A stretch of DNA of 64,000 bases from Alkalibacterium pelagium (lineage in GTDB: Bacteria; Bacillota; Bacilli; Lactobacillales; Carnobacteriaceae_A). A model generated the notes under the pieces. The model did not search any database. It saw only the letters and a list, made by a program, of their open reading frames with translations, and was not told the DNA's origin. Shown one piece after another: positions 9,112 through 19,175 of the stretch (position 1 is its first letter; the number at the start of each line of letters is the position of its first letter). The translations under genes were made by a program, and so were the position numbers. The stretch spans positions 1 to 64,000 of the forward strand of contig NZ_FNZU01000003.1 in NCBI RefSeq assembly GCF_900109325.1, in the 5' to 3' direction.

Positions 9112-9891
9112 TTACACCGTTTTTTCATAGATGAACGACGACACTTTCTTCAGTCCGAATTGTTCAGGCTGATAGATGGTCTCTGTTGCACCTGTAAACA
9201 GCAAGCCACCTTTAACCAGTGAGTCGCTCATTTTACGGTAGATCTCTTCTTTAATTTCGTTTTTAAAATATATCGTGACATTTCTGCAGACAATCACATG
9301 CAGGTTCTTCTCGAAGTCATCAAGAACCAGGTCATGCTTTCTGAAATCGACCATCTGTTTGATATTATTATTAAGCACGTAGCGGTTATTCTCAATAGCA
9401 AAATAATCGCTGCGATCGATTACTGATACATTTTTCAGTTCACTTTCTTTAAATATACCCGTTTTTGCTTTTTCTAAGATTGTATCATCGATGTCAGTAG
9501 CAATAATCTTTTTCTTTAAGGGGAGAGAATGGCGGTCAATAATCATAGCTAACGAATACGGTTCTGCTCCAATAGAACAGGCAGCACTCCAGATCGTTAT
9601 CTTATCGAATTTTTTTGAAAGGTCTGTCCTCAGAAGCTCCTCAAACTTTTCAAATAAGTCTTTATTTCTGAAAAACTCCGTTACATTAATTGTTATGTAA
9701 TCGAGAAACTGTTTTCTGATCAGTTCATCACCATGTATTAATGTGGAGTATTCTTTTAGATCATTTGCTCCTGCCTGCCTCATGACGGTCTGAATCCGTC
9801 TGTTAAGCTGTTTTTCCTTGTATGCATCCAGGCGGATATTCAAATTAGTATGGACCCAGCTATAAAAATAATCAAAGTCTAAAGTTGTCAT
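9112..9891 (-). CDS. cheR: Chemoreceptor methyltransferase CheR
   Basis: CheR uses S-adenosylmethionine to methylate glutamates on chemoreceptors during adaptation. The 259-residue protein has the N-terminal helical domain (1-75) with R-R-I and the I-N-V-T-E-F-F-R motif near residue 70, and the SAM-binding motif I-W-S-A-A-C-S-I-G-A-E-P-Y-S near residue 100. The C-terminal C-R-N-V-x-I-Y-F motif is also present. It starts four bases downstream of the cheB stop, inside the che operon. Confidence 0.95.
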   Translation of the reverse strand: MTTLDFDYFYSWVHTNLNIRLDAYKEKQLNRRIQTVMRQAGANDLKEYSTLIHGDELIRKQFLDYITINVTEFFRNKDLFEKFEELLRTDLSKKFDKITIWSAACSIGAEPYSLAMIIDRHSLPLKKKIIATDIDDTILEKAKTGIFKESELKNVSVIDRSDYFAIENNRYVLNNNIKQMVDFRKHDLVLDDFEKNLHVIVCRNVTIYFKNEIKEEIYRKMSDSLVKGGLLFTGATETIYQPEQFGLKKVSSFIYEKTV

Positions 9892-9895
9892 ATGG

Positions 9896-10909
9896 TCACC
9901 TTGTCATTTCTTTTAGTATGTCTGCAATGTCATTCAAGCTTGCCGTCTGATCTGATAATCCTCGTTCAACGACTGCTCTTGGCATGCCGTAAACGATCGA
10001 TGATGCTTTATCCTGTGTCAGAACGTACCCGCCGTTTTTCTTAATTACTTCACACCCGGGGGCCCCGTCACTTCCCATGCCGGTCATGATAATCCCCAGG
10101 ATATCGCTTCCGTATTTATGGGAAGCTGTTTCAAACAAGTAATCCACTGCCGGTCGAACACCATGTACTTTCGGTCTTGTATCCAGTTCAAGATGATTTC
10201 CATTGATCGTCATGTGTCGTGCGCCTGGAGCAAGATAGACTGTTCCCGGTCTGATTTTCTGCCCATGCTCTGCTTCTACTACTGGAATGCTCGCTGCAGT
10301 GTCCAGACGTTTCGCAAAGGAAGCCGTAAACCCTTCAGGCATATGCTGAACAATGAATACCGGTATTGAAAGATCAGGAGATATGGCCTGAATGGCTTTG
10401 ACCAGTGCTTTTGGTCCTCCAGTCGAAGCGCCTATCACGATGGCTTTAAGTGTATCTTTCTTCGATAATAATGCGTCATTTAAGACTTTTGAGGGTTGCT
10501 CTGTAATTACAGGCTGTTTTTCCTTAGTAAAATGTATTTTGATGCGTCTGGATAGATCACTTTGAAAGACATCCCAGTTTTCACTGATTGAGACTGGTTT
10601 TTCTATAAAGTCTTCTGCACCTAATTCAAGTGCCTGAATCGTCGTTTCTTCATTAGTCTTGGAACTAAGCATGATGACTGGTAATGTATGCTTTTCCTTT
10701 ATGGCTTCCAGTGTTTCAAGACCGTTCATCATCGGCATTTCGACATCCAATGTAATAAGATCCGGTTTAGATTGTTCAATCAGTTTTAATGCTTCTATAC
10801 CATTTCTGGCTACGTCTGTGACTTCGATTCCACTGCAGTCATTGAGTACGTTAGTCAGTACTTTTCTGAGCAATGCAGAATCGTCGACGACTAAAACTTT
10901 AATAGTCAT
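9896..10909 (-). CDS. cheB: Receptor methylesterase/deamidase CheB
   Basis: CheB reverses CheR methylation when phosphorylated by CheA. The 337-residue protein has an N-terminal receiver domain (1-120; D-D near residue 9 and D-V-E-M-P with the phospho-Asp near residue 54) and a C-terminal esterase domain (about 150-337). The esterase domain shows the catalytic serine in G-A-S-T-G-G-P, the histidine in Q-H-M-P-E-G-F and the aspartate in G-M-G-S-D-G. A GAGGAATG ribosome site precedes the ATG. It lies between cheD and cheR. Confidence 0.96.
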   Translation of the reverse strand: MTIKVLVVDDSALLRKVLTNVLNDCSGIEVTDVARNGIEALKLIEQSKPDLITLDVEMPMMNGLETLEAIKEKHTLPVIMLSSKTNEETTIQALELGAEDFIEKPVSISENWDVFQSDLSRRIKIHFTKEKQPVITEQPSKVLNDALLSKKDTLKAIVIGASTGGPKALVKAIQAISPDLSIPVFIVQHMPEGFTASFAKRLDTAASIPVVEAEHGQKIRPGTVYLAPGARHMTINGNHLELDTRPKVHGVRPAVDYLFETASHKYGSDILGIIMTGMGSDGAPGCEVIKKNGGYVLTQDKASSIVYGMPRAVVERGLSDQTASLNDIADILKEMTR

Positions 10910-10929
10910 GCTACATTCCTCATTCTTCT

Positions 10930-11412
10930 CTATAATACAAATTCTTCCCGGTTGACCATTCTTACTCTTACATCAAAAGTCTCAAGATCGACAAACATCG
11001 ACCGACCCATATTACCACCAAGGTGTTCTGAGAGTATAGGCAGCTTAAGATCCTCAAGCGTCTGTCTGACGGCCTCAATATTCCGCTGGCCAATTTGTAG
11101 CGTTGCAGATTCACTTGCAAAAGCGAACATGCTCGCACCTCCTGCTATTTTTACCTGGAATGTGTCCACTTGAGTTCGTTCCTTTAGTTCCGAAACGATT
11201 CTAGGCAAAGCCAGATCAGCAAATTTAGGCCAGTTGTTTACATCTGAAAACGATGTACTATCCGGCAGCATGATGTGACTCAATGCACCTATCTTGGATT
11301 TAGGCTCATATATGGCTATACCTATACAAGAGCCTAATCCAATGGTTACCAGCTCGTCTGGTGCCTGCGCTATTTTATAATCTGATATTCCCACTTTAAT
11401 TTGTTCCGACAT
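10930..11412 (-). CDS. cheD: Chemoreceptor glutamine deamidase CheD
   Basis: CheD deamidates receptor glutamines and stimulates CheC. The product (160 residues from the preferred start) shows the G-L-G-S-C-I-G-I motif with the nucleophilic cysteine near residue 29 and the H-I-M-L-P-D histidine near residue 46. The A-G-G-A-S-M-F segment near residue 90 also fits the family. The start at 11412 is preferred because the TTG four codons upstream is itself part of a TTGGAGAATAAG ribosome site. Confidence 0.93.
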   Translation of the reverse strand: MSEQIKVGISDYKIAQAPDELVTIGLGSCIGIAIYEPKSKIGALSHIMLPDSTSFSDVNNWPKFADLALPRIVSELKERTQVDTFQVKIAGGASMFAFASESATLQIGQRNIEAVRQTLEDLKLPILSEHLGGNMGRSMFVDLETFDVRVRMVNREEFVL

Positions 11413-11438
11413 CTTATTCTCCAATATGATTGCTGAAT

Positions 11439-11909
11439 TTAGTCTTTTACTGCATGGATCGATACTAAACGTCTCAGTTCGTCGCCTTTTTCTTCTGCAA
11501 AAAGATAGTGGCTATCTAGAATTGGAATGATTCCCTCTTCTGTCTGAACGAAAAATGAGATATAAGACGTGGATAGACCATCAATTTTTTCTTCTTCAGT
11601 TTCCAGCAGATCTTCAGTATTGAATGTTTTAACCACAGTTACTTCGTCAACCAGTAGACCGATCGTTGTATCTTTCCAGTTTACTAATATGATATCAGCT
11701 TCCTCAGGAGAAAGATGAGGTTTTTGGTAAAAACGGTCTAACAAGTCAATGACCGCTATAACTTCACCTTCAACTTCTTGTACGCCGACTATATAAGATG
11801 ACATATCAGGTACAGGGGTATGGTTTTCGAGAGCAATGATTTTATCTGTTTCTGAAATAGGGAGGCCGAATGTCTGATCTCCTGCCTTGAATAAGATGTA
11901 CTGTGTCAT
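11439..11909 (-). CDS. CheW-type chemotaxis adaptor (second copy)
   Basis: This 156-residue CheW domain has an I-L-F-K-A-G-D-Q-T-F-G-L-P-I opening, a V-G-V-Q-E-V-E-G-E-V-I-A-V-I-D-L loop and a V-D-E-V core box. There is no receiver domain, so it is a CheW and not a CheV. It is encoded directly after mcp1 and before cheD, and differs strongly from the cheW at 5587-6006. Being cotranscribed with mcp1, it may be the preferred adaptor for that receptor, which is an inference from position only. Confidence 0.85.
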   Translation of the reverse strand: MTQYILFKAGDQTFGLPISETDKIIALENHTPVPDMSSYIVGVQEVEGEVIAVIDLLDRFYQKPHLSPEEADIILVNWKDTTIGLLVDEVTVVKTFNTEDLLETEEEKIDGLSTSYISFFVQTEEGIIPILDSHYLFAEEKGDELRRLVSIHAVKD

Positions 11910-11930
11910 AATTGTATTTACTCCTTCTTA

Positions 11931-14246
11931 TTATGCAAACTCCGGAGCCAGTCCGTCCAGGTCGACTTCGTTATCAGTCATCTGATCAGAATTCTTCTGA
12001 TCAATAATGAATTTTTCTGCTGATACTTTAAGTGTCACGGCTACGTTTTCCAGTCGGTTGATATGTGAAGTGAATTCTTCCATTGTTGCAAGAATCTCTT
12101 CTGCATTTGCTGACACCTGTTCAGTCCCTGCAGAATTCTCCTGTGCACCTGCTGCAATACTTTCGAGCTGAGCCACTACTTCTTCTTTCTTCTCATTGAT
12201 GATTGAAGAAGACTGCATGACCACCATCATGCTGGCCACAAGTCGTTCCAGAGATGCGGCAACATTTTCTGAGCTCTTGATCGCTTCATCAATTTTTTCT
12301 GTCTGCACTTTACTGTCTTCATTCGTTTCTTCCAGATGATGAACCATTCCAGATGACTTCTCCTGAATTGTACGAATGATGGTCTGAATGTCTTTTGAAG
12401 ATGTCGCACTCTGTTCGGCAAGTTTACGGATTTCTTCAGCAACAACTGCAAATCCGCGACCGGCATCTCCAGCTCGTGCAGCTTCGATTGAAGCGTTAAG
12501 AGCGAGAAGGTTTGTCTTGGAAGCAATCGTTGTGATCGCCTGGACTATGCCTTCTATGTTTTGAATGTCGCCATCCACTTCCTCAATCTTCTCTTTAAGG
12601 TCATCCAGTGTTTCTAACGTTTCTTTCCACTTCTGTTCAACTTCATGGGTCGCAAATGTATTCTGACCGTTCACGATCATTGTCTTATCTGCATGCTCGC
12701 CCATTTGTCCGACGGCCTGATTGATTTCTTCCAGAGCTTCTGACAAGGCATTCATCTGTGTAGCCGTTGCTTCAGTATCCTGTGTCTGCATGGATGTCGC
12801 TTCTGCAACCCCATTGATGGTTTCAGAAACTTCTGCTGTCGAACGGCTGGTCTGATCAGCTATTTCTGTCAAAGTCGTTGCCATTGTTGATACATTCTGA
12901 CTATTTCCTTGGATCACTTCTACAGTTTCTCCAAATGTTTCCATTGTTCGGTTGAAAGCCAGTCCAATCTGATGGATTTCATTTCCTTTAGGATCGAGTG
13001 CCTTGCCTTCTTTTGGCTTCCTGCCACGTTTTTCATTCCATTTGTCCAGCCCTTTAATTAAAGTTACGCTTGGGTTGAACAAGTCTTTTTTATTCAGTCG
13101 AGCTGTCAGATCTCCTTTTTCTACTCGTCTGAATGCATTCATCAGAGCATCAGAGATAGCTGCAACCAGTCCGGAAGCCAGAAGCGCCACGACTGCAGCG
13201 ACAATTATTGTTAGAACAGTAATGAAGATCAAAATATTACGTAATGCACCCTGTTCTTCAGCCATTTCATTTAAACGGACCATTCCATATATATTGAGTC
13301 CTAAGTTCGGAAGAGATTCATGATAAATCCCAAATCTCCCACCGTTGATTTCTCTATCGTAAACCAATGCAGATGCATTCTCTTCACCGGTATCTGATGA
13401 CGACGTTGATACGTCATTTCCAACTGTCTTACTGAAAAAGTCCGAAGATGACATGTTTTCTCCTACCCAGTCCTGCTGAGAAGAAGCTACAACGTTTCCA
13501 CTGTCAGTCAGAATGCTGATGAATCCTGTATTGGCAATTGCTGTATTATTGATTTCTTCACGAATAACATTCATATCCAGGTCGATAGCCAGAACACCTG
13601 TTGTGTTTGTCCCAGTACCGATAGATCTAGTGACAGTCATTCTAGATCTGTTATTGAATACATGCGGTTCATTCCAGTTCAATCCTGATGAGACAAGAGC
13701 ACGCTCAAGCCATGGGTAGATTTCATAAGGATCCTGATTCCCTCTCACTACTGAGAGCGTGGATACGAATGGATTCTGAGAATCTGCAGGTACAAAATGC
13801 ACATCTGCAATGTAGGGATTTCCTGTGACCACATACTGAAAACGTGATCCCAGTTCCATCTGTGCAGATTCATCACCGCTTGCTACGCGCTGTAAAACCC
13901 CATCCAAAGCTAAACGCTGAACGGTTTCTTCAGCAGCTAGAGCAGCAGCTGATATATTTTCAACCAGGTTGGCTGTGATCTGCTGCTGCTGTTCTTCGAC
14001 TCTTTGAGTAATCAGATCGGATGTTCTGTTATATGTATACAGCATGGCTCCTAGAACTGGAACGAGCATTAGGACAATCAGACTAATAGCGATCGGCAGA
14101 CGCACACTTTTATGTTCTCTGTTTTTGCCATTCTTACCTTTCTTACTTGTGAAGCGGGATAATTGATCACTAACATTAATTTTTGGCCATTTCACAGCTT
14201 TCAGTTGAGTTTTCAACCGATCAAACTGGGTTTTAGCTTTGTTCAT
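11931..14246 (-). CDS. Methyl-accepting chemotaxis protein 1 (dCache type)
   Basis: This is a membrane chemoreceptor of 771 residues. An unusually long charged cytoplasmic N-terminus (about 50 residues, lysine-rich) precedes TM1 (about 52-75). An extracellular sensor of about 260 residues with Cache-like motifs follows, then TM2 (about 333-360), a HAMP region and a signalling domain with the conserved hairpin tip ([15 protein letters not shown]). The HAMP connector is expanded by roughly 30 charged residues. The start at 14246 is supported by a CGAGGAGAAT site; an upstream in-frame ATG has none. A sigma-28-like promoter is 50 bases upstream. The ligand is unknown. Confidence 0.9.
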   Translation of the reverse strand: MNKAKTQFDRLKTQLKAVKWPKINVSDQLSRFTSKKGKNGKNREHKSVRLPIAISLIVLMLVPVLGAMLYTYNRTSDLITQRVEEQQQQITANLVENISAAALAAEETVQRLALDGVLQRVASGDESAQMELGSRFQYVVTGNPYIADVHFVPADSQNPFVSTLSVVRGNQDPYEIYPWLERALVSSGLNWNEPHVFNNRSRMTVTRSIGTGTNTTGVLAIDLDMNVIREEINNTAIANTGFISILTDSGNVVASSQQDWVGENMSSSDFFSKTVGNDVSTSSSDTGEENASALVYDREINGGRFGIYHESLPNLGLNIYGMVRLNEMAEEQGALRNILIFITVLTIIVAAVVALLASGLVAAISDALMNAFRRVEKGDLTARLNKKDLFNPSVTLIKGLDKWNEKRGRKPKEGKALDPKGNEIHQIGLAFNRTMETFGETVEVIQGNSQNVSTMATTLTEIADQTSRSTAEVSETINGVAEATSMQTQDTEATATQMNALSEALEEINQAVGQMGEHADKTMIVNGQNTFATHEVEQKWKETLETLDDLKEKIEEVDGDIQNIEGIVQAITTIASKTNLLALNASIEAARAGDAGRGFAVVAEEIRKLAEQSATSSKDIQTIIRTIQEKSSGMVHHLEETNEDSKVQTEKIDEAIKSSENVAASLERLVASMMVVMQSSSIINEKKEEVVAQLESIAAGAQENSAGTEQVSANAEEILATMEEFTSHINRLENVAVTLKVSAEKFIIDQKNSDQMTDNEVDLDGLAPEFA

Positions 14247-14294
14247 ATGTATTCTCCTCGTATATAATTTTTTATTAGTGCACTTCATTTTTTA

Positions 14295-14321
14295 TAATCG
14301 GTCAAATATACAAATTGTTTA
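14295..14321 (-). promoter_or_regulatory. Sigma-28-like promoter of mcp1-che-fliM-fliY
   Basis: On the minus strand TAAA (14318-14321) is followed after 15 bases by ACCGATTA (14295-14302), close to the SigD consensus TAAA-N15-GCCGATAT. No terminator is visible from here to 3470, so it could serve the whole chemotaxis and switch unit. Confidence 0.6.
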
Positions 14322-14470
14322 TGCTTTCAGCGTATCTTATTGATTGTTCTTAATTCTGTCACAATTGCTTAAGATTAATTATTGAAGCTTTCTCTTTAAA
14401 GGGATGACACTTATATATAACCTATCAAATTTCTGCTTAGTTTTCTGTTTATTATACGTATTAATAAAAA

Positions 14471-14508
14471 ATTCGAGGTCTCTCTACTATAAATAGCAGA
14501 CCTCGAAT
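14471..14508 (-). terminator. Terminator of mcp2
   Basis: ATTCGAGGTCT (14471-14481) and AGACCTCGAAT (14498-14508) form an 11-bp perfect stem, followed on the minus strand by a T-run. It makes mcp2 a single-gene unit. Confidence 0.85.
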
Positions 14509-14522
14509 CTGATTCATTTGAA

Positions 14523-16598
14523 TTATGAAAACTGGTTAGTTGATTCTTTTAAGTTTCCTGCCAGGACTTTCATTTGTTCTATCGATGCAGTAAATTCTTC
14601 CATCGAAGCGAGGATTTCCTCAGCGTTCGCGGATACTTCTTCGGTTCCCGCCGCATTTTCTTCGGCAGAAGCTTCGATATTATCTAACGCTTTTACGACA
14701 GCTTCTTTTTTCTCTTCAACTAGAGAAGCAAGCTGGAAAGCCTGAGCGATGTGTTTAGCCAGCACTTGAATATTCATTGATATGTCTTCATTAGTCTGAG
14801 TGACACCTTTCAATGATTCCGTCTGTTTGTCACTATCATCCAGCACACGATCCAGTGTAGACACCATTTCATTTGAATCATGTTGAATAACTTGTATGAT
14901 TTCGGTGATCATTTCAGATGAGTCATTACTCTGTTCAGCAAGTTTCCGTATTTCTTCAGCAACTACTGAGAAGCCTTTTCCTGCTTCCCCGGCACGAGCC
15001 GCCTCAATTGACGCATTCAAGGCCAGTAAGTTGGTCTTTTCAGAAATGTCCTGAATAGCTTTCAGTATTTTTTCTACATCCTGGACATTGCCGTCCACTT
15101 TTCCAATATTAGCTTTCAGCCTATTGAAAGAATCTACGGTCTCATTCCAGGTCTGATTAACATGTCCCATTTTCCGGTCGTTTTCTCCCAGAGCCAGCAC
15201 AGTGCCGTCCGCATGCATTCCAACTTCCTGCATATTTGAAGTAATCGCATTGACATGTTCCGACAGTTCGTCCATGAGCTTGACCGTGTTCTGAGTATCC
15301 GAAGTCTGCTGACCACTGGAGTGAGCAATGCTCTGAATCGTTTCTGATACTTCTTCTGTTGCATTTTTTGTCTGCTCAGTTATTTCTGCCAGATCAGAAG
15401 CCAGTTCATCTACTGATTTAGCTTTACCTTGAATATCATAGATTACCTTCTGGAATGTTGAGACAGCTTCATTGAAACTCCACCCGATCTGATGGAGCTC
15501 GTGTCCATTTTCTTTTATCTCATTAACAGCCGGCTTGTTTTTCTTCGATGTTTTTTTCTTTTTCCCAGTCTTTAAAGAGGTTATGCGTGTTCTCAAGTCC
15601 CCTTCCTGAATTCCAGCTAGAGCTTCCCTTATCATTCTAGTAATCGATACGAGATAATTCGATAGAAGAATGGATAACCCCGCTGCACCTATTATGCTGA
15701 TGGCCAGCACTCTTAGACTGCTTGTCAGAAACAAGTCATTTTCCGCAGACATCTCATTAGAGGTGACTGCTCCGTATACAATTAGGTTCATGTCTGGGAC
15801 TCGTTCATAATAGATTGGGAAGGTCCGGCCATTAAAATCATTATATATTTCACCGGACATGTCAGTTGCTTCTAAGAAAATACTCTGGTTGCTTACGTCT
15901 TGTCCGGATAGAGTTGGATCTTGTGTAAACTGCCAGTAGCCTGCTTCAGTTATGACAAACGGATACCCTGTCTCTCCAATTTGACTACTGTCGATGACAG
16001 CTGCAATACTCTCCATGTCCATTTGAAGACCTAATATTCCAGTCTCTCCATTTTCCTGATCGATTGTCATGGCTGCAGCCATTGTTGTGGCCCCTGATAC
16101 CACATCAGTATATGGCTCAGAGAAGTAGATATCTCCACCCGCTCCAGTAGCTCCAGCAAGCCAGTTTTGTGAAACTGTCTCTAAGTCCTGCTGTTCCATT
16201 GTTCCAACTGCTTCCTGACCAGGGATAAAGAAGAAGACATCGCTTATGTATTGTGAGGCTGACTGGACGACGGTCATCAGCTGATCCAGCTGGCTTTCAT
16301 CTTCCAAAGTTGTGACTTGTGTCATGTCTTCTACTTCAGCGAGAGCCTCCAGACCACTTCTTGCTTCAGATCCGGCATCCTCCATAAGAGTAACGATTCG
16401 GCTTGTTGCCTGCTGCTGCTCTCTAAGCACGCGCCTAGTTACTGCCTGATCCATGCGGTAGTATAGTGCGCCCGAAACTATTAATATAGGAACGAACACC
16501 AAAGTTGTGAACAATAGAATAAAACGAAGGCGTAATGATTTCTTTTTTTGATCACTATTAACTATTCTGTTTCTTTTCTTGCCTGATATCTTTTTCAC
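14523..16598 (-). CDS. Methyl-accepting chemotaxis protein 2
   Basis: This is a membrane chemoreceptor of 691 residues. It has a basic N-terminus ([10 protein letters not shown]), TM1 (about 25-48), an extracellular Cache-like sensor (about 50-290), TM2 (about 293-318), HAMP and a signalling domain with the tip sequence [14 protein letters not shown]. As in mcp1, the HAMP connector is expanded, here by a lysine-rich stretch with K-K-K-K and K-K-N-K. The start codon is GTG with an AGAGGG site. Its sigma-28-like promoter and its own terminator make it monocistronic. It is homologous to mcp1 in the signalling part but differs in the sensor. Confidence 0.9.
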   Translation of the reverse strand: MKKISGKKRNRIVNSDQKKKSLRLRFILLFTTLVFVPILIVSGALYYRMDQAVTRRVLREQQQATSRIVTLMEDAGSEARSGLEALAEVEDMTQVTTLEDESQLDQLMTVVQSASQYISDVFFFIPGQEAVGTMEQQDLETVSQNWLAGATGAGGDIYFSEPYTDVVSGATTMAAAMTIDQENGETGILGLQMDMESIAAVIDSSQIGETGYPFVITEAGYWQFTQDPTLSGQDVSNQSIFLEATDMSGEIYNDFNGRTFPIYYERVPDMNLIVYGAVTSNEMSAENDLFLTSSLRVLAISIIGAAGLSILLSNYLVSITRMIREALAGIQEGDLRTRITSLKTGKKKKTSKKNKPAVNEIKENGHELHQIGWSFNEAVSTFQKVIYDIQGKAKSVDELASDLAEITEQTKNATEEVSETIQSIAHSSGQQTSDTQNTVKLMDELSEHVNAITSNMQEVGMHADGTVLALGENDRKMGHVNQTWNETVDSFNRLKANIGKVDGNVQDVEKILKAIQDISEKTNLLALNASIEAARAGEAGKGFSVVAEEIRKLAEQSNDSSEMITEIIQVIQHDSNEMVSTLDRVLDDSDKQTESLKGVTQTNEDISMNIQVLAKHIAQAFQLASLVEEKKEAVVKALDNIEASAEENAAGTEEVSANAEEILASMEEFTASIEQMKVLAGNLKESTNQFS

Positions 16599-16635
16599 TC
16601 TAATCCCTCTTTCAAATATTGTGCATACTTTCTCA

Positions 16636-16662
16636 TTATCGGATTAGGATCTGAAAAATTAA
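16636..16662 (-). promoter_or_regulatory. Sigma-28-like promoter of mcp2
   Basis: On the minus strand TTAA (16659-16662), then 15 bases, then TCCGATAA (16636-16643). This is the same motif and spacing as upstream of flgM. Confidence 0.6.
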
Positions 16663-16800
16663 TAGTTAATATCTATAAATTTTTCTAATTCTATAATTAA
16701 GAGTATTATATAATTAAATAACAAGTTAAATTTGTCGGTTAGTTTGTAAATATAATATAATGAGAACATTCTTACTTTTAGTGAAAACTGATCAAAAAAG

Positions 16801-16834
16801 CCCATCCATTGCCTTTAGGCGGGCAAAAGATGGG
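16801..16834 (-). terminator. Terminator of miaA-hflX
   Basis: CCCATC (16801-16806) pairs with GATGGG (16829-16834), with an inner GCC/GGC pair. A T-run follows on the minus strand, 47 bases after the hflX stop. Confidence 0.75.
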
Positions 16835-16880
16835 ACTGGTTTATACTATTATGTCAGTAACGATTAAAGATAGTTGCTAA

Positions 16881-18116
16881 TTAATCCTGGACCCATCTGG
16901 ATCCTTTTTTTGCGTAACCTTCTACTGCATATACCTGATTGTCTTCATCAAAAAGCTGACGTTCGAGAAGAGTATTCTGACGGAGTTCGACTAGCCAGTC
17001 TCCCCGTTCGCTTGGAATGCTGAGCTGATAATGAACCATCTGTTTCTTTATTTCTTTTTCAATCGCATGTCTTAGCATCTCTATATCTTCAGGGTCGCGA
17101 GCCGAAATCGTGCAGTTCGGAAAGAGCGAGGTACGCGCAGGGGATTCCAGCAGATCCTTTTTATTGTACACCGTCAGCATCGGAATCAGATTCATTCCCA
17201 GTTCATCAAGCAGCTCCATGACCGTTTCCTCATGCGCCTTGATATTCTCAGCAGATGCATCCACGACATGTAAAAGCATATCCACGTGCTTGGATTCTTC
17301 GAGTGTCGACTTGAAAGCTTCGATCAGCTGAGTGGGCAGCTCCTGGATAAATCCGACCGTATCCGTCAGTGTGATCTGCATGCCTGACGGGAGCTCACTT
17401 TTTCTGGTCAAGGGATCGAGTGTCGCAAACAGCTGATCTTTTTCATACGTCTCCGCTTGAGTCAGCTGATTCAAGAGGGTCGATTTTCCAGCATTCGTAT
17501 ACCCGATCAGACCGATCTGAAATACGTTACTGTTTTTACGCTGTTCCCGGCTTCGCTCACGGTGAGCCGCAATCTTCTTCAGTTCCTTACGTATCTCTGT
17601 CATCTGTCTCTGAATGTGCCGGCGGTCAGTTTCCAGTTTCGTTTCCCCTGGACCTCTAGTTCCGATTCCTGCACCCAGCCGGGACATGTTCTCTCCCTGA
17701 CCAGCCAATCTAGGCAGAATGTAAGACAGTTGTGCCAGTTCGACCTGCAGTCGCCCTTCCTTACTCTGTGCTCTGAGGGCAAAGATATCAAGTATGACTT
17801 GAATCCGGTCGATAACTTTAGCATCAACTTCCTCCTGAATATTTCTTACATGACTGGGTGAGAGTTCCTGGTTGAATACAATCGTCTGGGCTTCCAGCTC
17901 GTCTGCCAAATGCTTCAGTTCATTGACTTTTCCTTTTCCTATCACCGTTTTATGATCGATCCGCTCTCTTTTCTGAGACAGTTTAGCAACGACTTTTCCC
18001 CCGGCATTTTCAACGAGCTGCTCGAGCTCATCGAAAGAATAACGAAAAGCATCTTCTTCGTTCTGTTTTTCTATGCCGACGATGATGACTTTTTCATATG
18101 TCTGTTCTTGTTCCAT
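16881..18116 (-). CDS. hflX: Ribosome-associated GTPase HflX
   Basis: HflX is a GTPase that rescues or splits stalled ribosomes. The 411-residue protein has the N-terminal HflX domain (about 10-190, with a G-x-G-K-V box and the R-G-P-G-E-T-K-L-E motif near 165) and a G domain (about 200-365) with the P-loop G-Y-T-N-A-G-K-S-T, the D-T-V-G-F-I switch II and an N-K-K-D specificity motif. It starts directly after the miaA stop, with its ribosome site inside the miaA end, so the two genes are coupled. This gene pair is common in Firmicutes. Confidence 0.95.
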   Translation of the reverse strand: MEQEQTYEKVIIVGIEKQNEEDAFRYSFDELEQLVENAGGKVVAKLSQKRERIDHKTVIGKGKVNELKHLADELEAQTIVFNQELSPSHVRNIQEEVDAKVIDRIQVILDIFALRAQSKEGRLQVELAQLSYILPRLAGQGENMSRLGAGIGTRGPGETKLETDRRHIQRQMTEIRKELKKIAAHRERSREQRKNSNVFQIGLIGYTNAGKSTLLNQLTQAETYEKDQLFATLDPLTRKSELPSGMQITLTDTVGFIQELPTQLIEAFKSTLEESKHVDMLLHVVDASAENIKAHEETVMELLDELGMNLIPMLTVYNKKDLLESPARTSLFPNCTISARDPEDIEMLRHAIEKEIKKQMVHYQLSIPSERGDWLVELRQNTLLERQLFDEDNQVYAVEGYAKKGSRWVQD

Positions 18117-19052
18117 TTAATCACTTCCTATATGGTCTTTTATCTGGCTTTTTAATGTATCGATTGACTCAGGATGCTCAATAAGATCAGCCCACTGATC
18201 GATTTCAAAGCGATTTCTGAACCAGGTTAACTGACGTTTTGCGTAATTTCTGGAATGCTGCTTGATTGTATCGACTGCTTCTTCTAGCGGCATACTTCCT
18301 TCAATATACGGAATCAGTTCTTTGTAGCCAATCCCTTTCAAACTCTGAGCATCTTCCGGAACATGTTTGATCAGCTCTTCCGCTTCCTCGAGCAGGCCAG
18401 ACTCCATCATCTGATCCACCCGTCGATTGATTCGGTCGTACAATAAAGTCCGGTCTGTAGTCAACCCTATTACAAAAGCATCGTACAACGGTTCTTTCTT
18501 TTTTTCCGACTGATATTTGGAAAATGGCTGACCTGTTTCGTGAATCACTTCAAGCGCTCGGATCACGCGTCTGACATTGTTTGGATGAATCTGTTCAGCC
18601 GAAGCAGGATCCTTTTCCCTAAGCTTCTCGTGCAAAGCTTCTCTGCCATCCTCACGTGCCAGACTGTCCATTTCATCTCTAAATGCCTGATTCGGTTTTG
18701 CTTCACCGCCATGACTGATATCATACAGAAGGGATTCGATATATAAGCCGGTCCCTCCTACAATGATCGGAAGCTTGCCTCTCTCAGTGATCTCACTTAT
18801 TTTCTGAGACGCGGCTTCTTTAAAATCCGACACACTAAATGGGTCTATAGGGTCTTTGATATCGATCAGATGATGCGGAAGACCTTCCGCTTCCTTTTCA
18901 GTCACTTTTGCTGTCCCGATGTCCAGACCTCTGTAGACCTGCATCGAATCTCCATTAATCAGTTCACCATTAAATGTTTTTGCCAGTTCAATACTTAACG
19001 CCGTTTTTCCCACTGCTGTCGGTCCGACGATCACAATTATCTTATCTTTCAC
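18117..19052 (-). CDS. miaA: tRNA dimethylallyltransferase
   Basis: MiaA transfers a dimethylallyl group to A37 of tRNAs that read U-starting codons. The 311-residue protein has the P-loop G-P-T-A-V-G-K-T near residue 10, the N-G-D-S-M-Q-V-Y-R-G box, the G-G-T-G-L-Y-I motif near residue 98 and the C-terminal Q-L-T-W-F-R-N-R motif. A GTG start at 19052 is preferred, because CGGAGG lies seven bases before it; an in-frame ATG 13 codons upstream has no such site. It is the first gene of miaA-hflX. Confidence 0.95.
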   Translation of the reverse strand: MKDKIIVIVGPTAVGKTALSIELAKTFNGELINGDSMQVYRGLDIGTAKVTEKEAEGLPHHLIDIKDPIDPFSVSDFKEAASQKISEITERGKLPIIVGGTGLYIESLLYDISHGGEAKPNQAFRDEMDSLAREDGREALHEKLREKDPASAEQIHPNNVRRVIRALEVIHETGQPFSKYQSEKKKEPLYDAFVIGLTTDRTLLYDRINRRVDQMMESGLLEEAEELIKHVPEDAQSLKGIGYKELIPYIEGSMPLEEAVDTIKQHSRNYAKRQLTWFRNRFEIDQWADLIEHPESIDTLKSQIKDHIGSD

Positions 19053-19081
19053 ACTATTCCTCCGCGATCTGTTGTGACTCA

Positions 19082-19110
19082 AGTATAGCATACGTCAGAG
19101 GAAAACTTAA
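19082..19110 (-). promoter_or_regulatory. Candidate promoter of miaA-hflX
   Basis: The minus strand reads TTAAGT (19105-19110), 17 bases, TATACT (19082-19087), with a TGC extended -10. The -35 is weak. Confidence 0.45.
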
Positions 19111-19175
19111 AAGGGAGTCCATTGCTGAATAAAGCTTTTATAGTGAAATGAAATGGACTATAGAATGGATGGATG

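Noticed and set aside
11439-11909. CheV annotation for the second adaptor
   Set aside because: At 156 residues it has no room for a receiver domain.
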